Assembly: GCA_003229065.1 (NCBI GenBank)
Contig: QIHJ01000137.1
Coordinates: 1-5,053, forward strand
Length of the DNA: 5,053 bases
Direction of reading: 5' to 3'
Source: Candidatus Dadabacteria bacterium
GTDB taxonomy: Bacteria > Desulfobacterota_D > UBA1144 > Nemesobacterales > UBA2774
The notes under the pieces were generated by a model. That model was not told the origin of the DNA. It saw nothing but the letters and a program-made list of their open reading frames with translations, and ran no database searches. The position numbers and the translations under genes are program-made. Positions 1 through 5,053 of the stretch are shown here, in pieces; position 1 is the stretch's first letter, and the number at the start of each line of letters is the position of its first letter.

Positions 1-53
1 CTTTCGCTCGCTGCCCCCAGCCTCTGTCCCCTGACCGGGTATTTAAGCCCGTC

Positions 54-791
54 TCAATCCACCTCAACTTGCCTCTCTATATCGAGCAAAAGCTCAAAGT
101 CTATCTTCCCGCCGTGCATTTGTTCGCACATGGTTACGGTCTTAGTGTGCCGCCTGTTGAATACTTTAGAGAATGCGCTTATTACCGCTTCCTCCGCCTC
201 CGCCATATCAAGCTCGCCGCTTCGGGCAAGCCACCTCCGAACAGATGTCATTTGAACGTCTGCTATACCGCACGGCACTATCTTCTCAAAGTAAGAAAGC
301 TCTGTATTCACATTGAGCGCGAATCCGTGATAAGTAATCCACCTCCTCACACCCACTCCGATCGATGCGATCTTATGCCACTTTACCCACACGCCCGTCA
401 CGCCTTCGATCCTCCTGGCTTTTATCTGATAGCTAAGAAGCGCCTCGATTATCACCTCTTCCAGTCCCCTCAGGTATTTGTGTATGTCCCGTCCCATTGT
501 GTTCAGGTCCATAATCGGGTAGCCCACCAGCTGCCCCGGGCCGTGAAACGTAATATCTCCGCCCCGGCTTATCACTTCGAGGCTTATACCTTCTTTTTTT
601 AGAGCTTCTTCAGCTGCCAGTAAATTCCCCATATTCCCACGCCTTCCGATCGTAAAAGTAGGGGGGTGCTCAAGAAGCAAAAGAGTGTCCTCTATCTCAC
701 CCCTTTTTCTTCGCTCCAGAAGATTCAGCTGAATCTCAAGCGCCTTACGATAAGGCACAAGCCCGAGCTTATAGACCTTAAAATTATCCAT
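54..791 (-). CDS. lipB: Octanoyl-[acyl carrier protein]:protein N-octanoyltransferase (lipoyl/octanoyl transferase B)
   Basis: LipB moves the octanoyl group from octanoyl-ACP to the lipoyl-domain lysine of E2 and GcvH-type proteins in the cytoplasm, the first step of de novo lipoate assembly before LipA adds sulfur. The 245-residue product shows the family's ordered motifs: LLLLEHPPTFTIGRRG near residues 37-52, RGGDITFHGPGQ at 76-87 (RGG loop and His83), the conserved lysine K140 in WHKIASIGVGVRR, YHGFALNVN at 154-162, and the catalytic cysteine C174 in PCGIADVQMTSV. By family knowledge, Cys and Lys form the catalytic pair through an octanoyl-thioester intermediate. E. coli LipB is 213 residues, so about 30 residues after ~215 form a C-terminal extension. 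The ATG at 791 gives the usual N-terminus (VYKLGLVPY). It has no good Shine-Dalgarno; the nearest GGA is 13 bases away. It lies 102 bp downstream of lpdA on the same strand, so co-transcription is possible but unproven. The identification is secure. Confidence 0.96.
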   Translation of the reverse strand: MDNFKVYKLGLVPYRKALEIQLNLLERRKRGEIEDTLLLLEHPPTFTIGRRGNMGNLLAAEEALKKEGISLEVISRGGDITFHGPGQLVGYPIMDLNTMGRDIHKYLRGLEEVIIEALLSYQIKARRIEGVTGVWVKWHKIASIGVGVRRWITYHGFALNVNTELSYFEKIVPCGIADVQMTSVRRWLARSGELDMAEAEEAVISAFSKVFNRRHTKTVTMCEQMHGGKIDFELLLDIERQVEVD

Positions 792-797
792 AACTAT

Positions 798-803
798 ATT
801 TTA
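798..803 (-). promoter_or_regulatory. Possible -10 element just upstream of lipB
   Basis: On the minus strand the hexamer TAAAAT matches TATAAT at five of six positions and ends six bases before the lipB ATG. No recognisable -35 lies 16-18 bp upstream and there is no TGn extension, so this is a weak call. If it is used, transcription would start at or next to the ATG and give a leaderless lipB message, which fits the missing Shine-Dalgarno. In this AT-rich spacer it could also be chance, with lipB simply read through from lpdA. Confidence 0.25.
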
Positions 804-828
804 TCCGGAAAATGCGTAATACATAAGG

Positions 829-844
829 GTTTTTAATTAAAAAC
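829..844. repeat. Perfect 16-bp AT-rich palindrome in the lpdA-lipB spacer
   Basis: The sequence GTTTTTAATTAAAAAC is identical on both strands over 16 bases. It lies 37 bp upstream of the lipB ATG and 50 bp downstream of the lpdA stop. As RNA it would make only a weak A-U hairpin, so it does not look like a standard terminator. As DNA it has the symmetry of a site for a dimeric regulator. It matches no operator I recognise, including the E. coli PdhR site. Confidence 0.4.
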
Positions 845-893
845 TGAAATATGGCACAGCGCCCGTAACTCAATACTTATATATGCTAGGGGG

Positions 894-2327
894 TTAAATA
901 TTCCTTGCTCTTCCCATTGCTGCCAGTGCAGCCTCCATAACTGCTTCAGAAAGAGTAGGGTGGGCATGGGATGTAACAGCTATCTCATACGGGGTAGTCT
1001 CAAGTGTCCTTCCGACTGCAACCTCGGCTATAAGCTCTGTAGCTCCATGGCCGATTATGTGAGAGCCTAAAATCTCTCCTGTTTTCTTATCCGAAATAAT
1101 TTTTACAAATCCATCCGTCTCCCCGGTGCCTACGGCCTTACCGGCAGCTTTAAAAGGGAATTTCCCAACGCTGTACTCATACCCTTTTTCTTTTACCTCT
1201 TCTTCAGTCATTCCTAACATAGCGATTTCGGGCTGACAATACACACATCCGGGAATATTGCCGTAATGTACCTTACTCTTTAGCCCCGACATCATCTCAA
1301 CGGCAGCGACACCCTCTTCCGAAGCCTTATGTGCCAGGAGAGGGGGCCCAATTACGTCCCCGATAGCATAAATATTGCTCGAAGTAGTCATATAAGAACC
1401 GTCCGTCTTAATAAAACCGCGCTCATCGAGCTCTACCCTTGCGTCACTCAAGCCGATGTCCCCTGTTTTCTTATAGAAGCTGAGCGATGTAGGCGCGTCA
1501 TTAGCCACCGGGCGTCTACCTACCGCCACTAGCACCATGGAGGCTGAAACTGTAGATTCCGAGCCATTTTTGATATCTTCAAGTATTACATCAACTATTT
1601 TGCGTTTCTTGTTGATATTCTTATATTTAGTACCAGTCATAATGGTCATTCCACTCTTCTTAAACGCTTTTTCGAGCTCGCGTGCGACATCCCTATCCGC
1701 ACCGGGCAGCAAGTGGTCCATCATCTCTACAATTGTAACTTTGCTTCCGAATGAATTGTATACGTATGCAAACTCAGCGCCTATATATCCGCCTCCGATG
1801 ACAACCACCGAAGGTGGAACCTCGGGGTGAAATATCGCCTCATCGCTTGTCATAACGAGTTTTCCGTCAACTTCAAGACCCGGCAGCGTCACAGGAACAG
1901 AGCCTGTGGCTATCAAAATCCTTTCGGTGTCGACCTCGACCTGGTCATTTTCGCCCGTAACCCCGACTTTACCGTTAGTAATTATCTTTCCGATACCGTT
2001 AAATAGAGTGATTTCATTTTTATTAAGGAGATATTCTACCCCCTTTGTAAGCTTAGCTGATGCGCCTCTGCTCTTATCGATGACCTTTGAGAAATCATAA
2101 GAAAGCCCTTTATGTGTTATACCGTACTCACTGGAATGCTTGAAGTATTCATAGACTTCTGCACATTTTAGTATCGACTTGGAAGGTATACAGCCCCAGT
2201 TTAGACACACTCCGCCTGGTTTGTCGCGTTCTATTATAGCAACCTTCATTCCGAGCTGCGCAGCCCTTATTGCGCCGATATATCCCCCGGGACCCGATCC
2301 TATCACTGTTAAATCGAATTTTTCCAT
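894..2327 (-). CDS. lpdA: Dihydrolipoyl dehydrogenase (E3 of 2-oxoacid dehydrogenase complexes)
   Basis: This cytoplasmic FAD enzyme reoxidises E2-bound dihydrolipoamide and reduces NAD+ to NADH. The 477-residue protein is full length (E. coli Lpd is 474). In order it shows the FAD-binding GSGPGG at residues 10-15 with E33 closing the fold, the redox disulfide C41-x4-C46 in GGVCLNWGCIPSK, the ATG motif at 140-142, the NAD-binding GGGYIGAE at 178-185 with E201, the second FAD motif YAIGDV at 320-325, and the C-terminal interface motif HAHPTLSE with catalytic H456 and E461. No lipoyl domain is fused to the N-terminus. Two details stand out: about 13 extra residues after GRRP (270-273), and a second cysteine pair, C361 and C364, where many homologues read YTxPE. 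ATG 2327 is the only plausible start, because an in-frame TGA lies at 2348-2346. There is no Shine-Dalgarno; the gene's own promoter ends 9 bases away. It is divergent from aceE, and lipB follows after 102 bp. Confidence 0.98.
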   Translation of the reverse strand: MEKFDLTVIGSGPGGYIGAIRAAQLGMKVAIIERDKPGGVCLNWGCIPSKSILKCAEVYEYFKHSSEYGITHKGLSYDFSKVIDKSRGASAKLTKGVEYLLNKNEITLFNGIGKIITNGKVGVTGENDQVEVDTERILIATGSVPVTLPGLEVDGKLVMTSDEAIFHPEVPPSVVVIGGGYIGAEFAYVYNSFGSKVTIVEMMDHLLPGADRDVARELEKAFKKSGMTIMTGTKYKNINKKRKIVDVILEDIKNGSESTVSASMVLVAVGRRPVANDAPTSLSFYKKTGDIGLSDARVELDERGFIKTDGSYMTTSSNIYAIGDVIGPPLLAHKASEEGVAAVEMMSGLKSKVHYGNIPGCVYCQPEIAMLGMTEEEVKEKGYEYSVGKFPFKAAGKAVGTGETDGFVKIISDKKTGEILGSHIIGHGATELIAEVAVGRTLETTPYEIAVTSHAHPTLSEAVMEAALAAMGRARNI

Positions 2328-2336
2328 AGCAGGGAT

Positions 2337-2364
2337 ATTATATATTCAATTGCAATAGCGTCAA
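2337..2364 (-). promoter_or_regulatory. Sigma70-type promoter of lpdA, predicted leaderless
   Basis: On the minus strand, TTGACG (2364-2359, five of six to consensus) is followed after 16 bp by a perfect TATAAT (2342-2337). Only nine bases separate the -10 box from the lpdA ATG at 2327, so a normal start six to ten bases after the -10 places the mRNA 5' end within about three bases of the start codon. The bases before the ATG (ATCCCTGCT) contain no Shine-Dalgarno. Two 8-bp palindromes, ATTGCAAT (2349-2356) and AATCGATT (2363-2370), overlap the spacer and the -35 edge, with centres 14 bp apart, and could be operator halves. The promoter is inferred from consensus match only. Confidence 0.7.
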
Positions 2365-2406
2365 TCGATTCCATGCAATTTCAGATATTGTCCTGGCAAA
2401 TCCGGG

Positions 2407-2475
2407 TCTAATGAGATTTTTTGCACAAGGAATTATGAAGCTACTAAGCAAGTAATTTACTCTAATATTGAGATT
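2407..2475 (+). repeat. Imperfect direct repeat TCTAAT-(ATT)-GAGATT in the divergent control region
   Basis: TCTAATGAGATT at 2407-2418 recurs at 2461-2475 as TCTAAT-ATT-GAGATT: all twelve bases are kept, with three inserted. The starts are 54 bp apart, and the second copy ends four bases before the -35 box of the proposed aceE promoter, where activator sites commonly sit. The region between the two outward promoters (2365-2479) is otherwise AT-rich without a gene. The repeat may be a regulator site or chance in AT-rich DNA. Confidence 0.3.
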
Positions 2476-2479
2476 ATCA

Positions 2480-2507
2480 TTGACTTGTTTTAAGGGCTTA
2501 CTGTAAT
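2480..2507 (+). promoter_or_regulatory. Sigma70-type promoter of aceE
   Basis: TTGACT (2480-2485, five of six to consensus) and TGTAAT (2502-2507, five of six) are separated by 16 bp. Transcription would start near 2514 and leave a leader of about 70 nt before the aceE ATG. With the lpdA promoter it forms a divergent pair whose -35 boxes are about 115 bp apart, close enough for shared regulation. It is inferred from consensus match only. Confidence 0.55.
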
Positions 2508-2534
2508 ATTTCTCTTGGGGACGGTAAAGATTTA

Positions 2535-2574
2535 GAGGAAAAGGGGAATATTGCATCATATTCTGGACTAATAA
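2535..2574 (+). promoter_or_regulatory. Purine-rich ribosome-binding-like stretch and possible six-codon leader ORF before aceE
   Basis: GAGGAAAAGGGG (2535-2546) is a stronger Shine-Dalgarno-like sequence than the one aceE uses, but it lies 37 bases from the aceE ATG. It sits four bases before a TTG at 2551 that opens TTG-CAT-CAT-ATT-CTG-GAC and then tandem stops TAA-TAA (2569-2574), in the aceE frame and nine bases before its ATG. Read literally this is a leader peptide M-H-H-I-L-D. Translation of it, and any control of aceE through ribosome passage, is conjecture; the purine tract may do something else. Confidence 0.2.
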
Positions 2575-2577
2575 AGG
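2573..2577 (+). promoter_or_regulatory. Ribosome binding site of aceE
   Basis: AAAGG lies six bases before the ATG at 2584, an acceptable spacing. Tandem in-frame TAA stops at 2569-2574 exclude any longer N-terminus, so site and stops together fix the aceE start. Confidence 0.6.
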
Positions 2578-2583
2578 CAATAT

Positions 2584-5053
2584 ATGCAGAAGAAAAAAAA
2601 CACTGAATTCAGAAAATCCGAAATAGAGGAGCAGGAAGACCGCGAATGGCGCGAATCACTTGATTTCGTGCTCAGCTCAAGCGGTCCGGAGCGCGCGGGA
2701 AGACTCCTGAAAGAGCTACAAGTACATGCTCAGAAAAGCGGTATTAAAGTACCTTTCTCGGCAAATACCCCTTACATAAACACAATATCGACAGAAAATC
2801 AATTTCCGTACCCCGGAGATCCGGCGATAGAATGGAATATCCGCAGCCTCATCCGCTGGAATGCCATGGCAATGGTCGTCCGGGCGAATAAGATAGAGGA
2901 GGGCATAGGCGGGCACATTTCCACTTTCGCCTCAGCAGCCGCCCTTTACGACGTAGCATTCAATCATTTTCTGAAGGGCCGGACCGAGGAACAAGAAGGC
3001 GATATAGTCTATATTCAGGGACACGCGGCTCCGGGTATTTACGCAAGAGCCTATCTCGAAGGGCGGCTCAGCATAGAAAACCTCCAGAACTTCAGGCGCG
3101 AAATCGGCCCCAATAAAGGGCTTTCCTCATACCCCCATCCTTGGCTCATGCCCGATTTCTGGCAATTCCCGACTGTGTCCATGGGCCTAAGCCCCATAAT
3201 GGCTATCTATCAGGCCCGCTTCAACCGCTACCTCGAAGACAGGAATTTAAAAAAACGCTCCGATGCTAAAGTCTGGGCTTTCATTGGAGACGGAGAAAGC
3301 GACGAGCCCGAATCACTCGGAGCCATCACACTGGCTTCCAGGGAGAAGCTCGACAATCTGATTTTCGTAGTCAACTGCAACCTCCAGCGGCTGGACGGCC
3401 CCGTGAGGGGTAACGGCAAAATCATACAAGAGCTCGAGGCAATATTCCGGGGCGCAGGCTGGAACGTTATAAAATTAATCTGGGGAAGCAGCTGGGACCC
3501 CCTGCTTGCAAAAGACAAAACGGGCGCTTTAGTCAGAAGAATGACCGAGGCTCTGGACGGAGATTATCAAAAGTACTCTGTTGAATCGGGCGAATATATC
3601 AGGAGCCACTTTTTCGGAAGAGAACCCGAGCTGCTGGAGATGGTCAAGGACCTCTCGGACGAGGAGCTTCAGAAGCTCCGCCGCGGCGGCCACGACCCCG
3701 AGAAGATATACTCGGCCTACAAACAAGCGGTCGAGAATACGGGATCCCCGACCGTAATCCTAGCCAAGACAATAAAGGGTTACGGGCTCGGAGAAGCGGG
3801 AGAGGGAAGGAATATCACCCACCAGCAGAAAAAGCTGAACGAAGACGAGCTCAGGATTTTTAAGACCCGTTTCGACATACCCATTTCGGACGAAGACGTT
3901 GCCAGAGCGCCATTTTACAAGCCTCCTGAGCAGAGCCCCGAAATAAAATATTTACTCAAAAGAAGAAAAGAGCTCGGTGGCTTTTTACCCAAACGAGAAG
4001 TCAGCTACCCAGCCTTAAAACCCCCGTCGGACAAGATTTTCGAGGAATTCTACAAAGGCTCGGGGAAAAGGGAATTTGCAACCACAATGGCCGCAGTCCG
4101 AATGTTGGGCAAGCTGCTTAAGGATAAAAATATAGGCAAGTACATAGTGCCGATCATACCCGATGAAGCTCGCACATTCGGTATGGAGTCTCTATTCAGA
4201 CAGGTGGGAATATATTCCCATGTAGGACAGCTCTACGAGCCCGTAGATGCCGAGACCCTCCTTTACTACAAAGAGGCGGTAGACGGGCAGATACTGGAAG
4301 AAGGTATTACCGAAGCAGGCTCCATGTGCTCGTTCATTGCAGCCGGCACGGCTTACGCCACACACGGCATTAATATGATTCCATTCTTCATTTACTACTC
4401 GATGTTCGGCTTTCAAAGAATTGGAGACTTAATATGGGCTGCGGGCGATATGAAGACCAAGGGGTTTTTATTGGGCGGCACGGCAGGGCGCACGACTCTA
4501 GCGGGCGAAGGACTCCAGCACCAGGACGGCCAGAGCCACCTGCTCGCCTATCCGGTACCCAACTTAAAGGCCTACGACCCGGCTTTCGCATTTGAGCTTG
4601 CAGAGATAATAAAGGAAGGCATTAAGCGTATGTACATAGACCGTGAAGACTTGTTCTATTACATAACGGTTATGAACGAGACTTACTCGCACCCACCCAT
4701 GCCCGAAGGGGTCGGGGAGGGGATACTCAGGGGTTTATATAAATTTAAGGCAGCTGAGGATCGCGAATCCGAGCTCCGCGCGCAGCTCTTCGGGAGCGGC
4801 GCGATACTAAACGAGGTGCTCCGCGCGCAGGAAGTACTACAGGAGAAATACGGCGTTTCGGCAGACGTGTGGAGCGTTACAAGCTATAAGGAGCTCTACC
4901 GCGACGGTCTCGAGAGCGAGCGCTGGAACATGCTCCACCCCTCTGAAATTAAGAGGGTCCCCTATATCACCGAGTGCGTTAAAGACTCCCCAGGGGTATT
5001 CGTTGCCGCCTCGGATTATATGATGGCGCTACCGGATTCCATATCCCAGTGGC
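2584..5053 (+). CDS. aceE: Pyruvate dehydrogenase E1 component, homodimeric AceE type (3' end outside window)
   Basis: E1 uses thiamine diphosphate (TPP) and Mg2+ to decarboxylate pyruvate and acetylates lipoyl-E2. The frame is open for 823 codons to the window edge; E. coli AceE has 887 residues, so about 70 C-terminal residues are missing. The whole length aligns by eye with E. coli AceE at a +5/+6 offset. A charged N-terminal segment (about 1-75), the E2-contacting region in E. coli, is followed by the diphosphate-binding domain with IGGH (H111), QGHAAPG (H147), SSYPHPWLMPDFWQFP, GDGESDEPE at 235-243 and NCNLQRLDGP at 264-273. Predicted Mg2+ ligands are D236, N266 and Q268. The TIKGYG lysine K398 and the active-site loop (E407 to H413, matching E. 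coli H407) are present. The pyrimidine domain has DEARTFGME (E528), catalytic E577 (E. coli E571), SMFGFQRIGD and EGLQHQDG (H646). No catalytic residue is lost. Its divergence from lpdA suggests separate promoters, and aceF may follow beyond the edge. Confidence 0.97.
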   Translation, partial: MQKKKNTEFRKSEIEEQEDREWRESLDFVLSSSGPERAGRLLKELQVHAQKSGIKVPFSANTPYINTISTENQFPYPGDPAIEWNIRSLIRWNAMAMVVRANKIEEGIGGHISTFASAAALYDVAFNHFLKGRTEEQEGDIVYIQGHAAPGIYARAYLEGRLSIENLQNFRREIGPNKGLSSYPHPWLMPDFWQFPTVSMGLSPIMAIYQARFNRYLEDRNLKKRSDAKVWAFIGDGESDEPESLGAITLASREKLDNLIFVVNCNLQRLDGPVRGNGKIIQELEAIFRGAGWNVIKLIWGSSWDPLLAKDKTGALVRRMTEALDGDYQKYSVESGEYIRSHFFGREPELLEMVKDLSDEELQKLRRGGHDPEKIYSAYKQAVENTGSPTVILAKTIKGYGLGEAGEGRNITHQQKKLNEDELRIFKTRFDIPISDEDVARAPFYKPPEQSPEIKYLLKRRKELGGFLPKREVSYPALKPPSDKIFEEFYKGSGKREFATTMAAVRMLGKLLKDKNIGKYIVPIIPDEARTFGMESLFRQVGIYSHVGQLYEPVDAETLLYYKEAVDGQILEEGITEAGSMCSFIAAGTAYATHGINMIPFFIYYSMFGFQRIGDLIWAAGDMKTKGFLLGGTAGRTTLAGEGLQHQDGQSHLLAYPVPNLKAYDPAFAFELAEIIKEGIKRMYIDREDLFYYITVMNETYSHPPMPEGVGEGILRGLYKFKAAEDRESELRAQLFGSGAILNEVLRAQEVLQEKYGVSADVWSVTSYKELYRDGLESERWNMLHPSEIKRVPYITECVKDSPGVFVAASDYMMALPDSISQW

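Noticed and set aside
33..53. Bulged hairpin (GAC-C-GGG with CCC-GTC, 8-base loop) just past the lipB stop, a possible terminator.
   Set aside because: The stem is only six pairs with a bulge and no T-run follows on the minus strand.
69..602. Long open frame on the plus strand inside lipB (177 codons).
   Set aside because: It is fully antisense to lipB, whose motifs are unmistakable, and its translation has no recognisable domain and a composition typical of a reverse-frame shadow.
830..863. Short hairpin GGCGCTGTGCC on the minus strand downstream of lpdA, with a T-run further on, as an intrinsic terminator.
   Set aside because: The stem is four pairs including a G-U, and the T-run begins about nine bases later, so it does not meet the usual terminator pattern.
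2435..2455. Tiny ORF M-K-L-L-S-K preceded by AAGG.
   Set aside because: It lies upstream of the proposed aceE promoter, so it would not be on that transcript, and six codons with a four-base site are easily found by chance.
2338..2580. 80-codon minus-strand ORF filling the divergent intergenic region.
   Set aside because: It covers both proposed promoters, starts inside the aceE ribosome-binding region, has no Shine-Dalgarno and shows no recognisable protein pattern.
2593..2600. Run of eight A in codons 4-6 of aceE as a programmed slippage site or frameshift error.
   Set aside because: The frame is intact through the run and for all 823 visible codons, and a lysine-rich N-terminus explains it.
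3228..4591. Several 65-96 codon minus-strand ORFs inside aceE.
   Set aside because: All are antisense to a well-conserved catalytic enzyme and none has a domain or translation signal.
1..5053. Search for a mobile element, CRISPR array, RNA gene or undescribed multi-gene system.
   Set aside because: No transposase or recombinase motifs, spaced repeat arrays or tRNA/rRNA patterns were seen. All coding sequence belongs to well-known PDH and lipoate enzymes.

Overview
The window carries core metabolism: the pyruvate dehydrogenase (PDH) complex and its lipoyl cofactor. It holds three genes: lipB (octanoyl transferase, minus strand), lpdA (dihydrolipoyl dehydrogenase, E3, minus strand) and the first ~92% of aceE (homodimer-type pyruvate dehydrogenase E1, plus strand, cut by the right edge). 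The source is a bacterium of roughly 50% GC. The AceE-type single-chain E1, in place of the two-chain PdhA/PdhB type, is typical of Proteobacteria and some other Gram-negative lineages. The layout differs from the E. coli pdhR-aceE-aceF-lpd operon. I cannot name the lineage from sequence alone.

Layout: 1-53 is a short tail beyond the lipB stop with nothing I can assign. 54-791 is lipB. 792-893 is an AT-rich 102-bp spacer with a perfect 16-bp palindrome. 894-2327 is lpdA. 2328-2583 is a 256-bp divergent control region with one good sigma70-type promoter facing each way. 2584-5053 is aceE.

How the genes fit together: LipB transfers octanoate from acyl carrier protein to the lipoyl domains of E2. 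A LipA enzyme, not in the window, inserts sulfur to make lipoate. AceE (E1) decarboxylates pyruvate and acetylates that lipoate. LpdA (E3) reoxidises the dihydrolipoate and makes NADH. E2 (aceF) is missing from the window and may lie downstream of aceE.

The most notable non-coding signal is upstream of lpdA. A TTGACG-N16-TATAAT promoter ends only 9 bases before the ATG and there is no Shine-Dalgarno sequence, which predicts a leaderless or nearly leaderless mRNA. lipB also lacks a proper Shine-Dalgarno and has a -10-like hexamer six bases before its ATG. The aceE leader, in contrast, is about 70 nt and contains a purine-rich ribosome-binding-like stretch in front of a possible six-codon upstream ORF. 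I see no mobile element, CRISPR array, RNA gene or undescribed defence or biosynthetic system.
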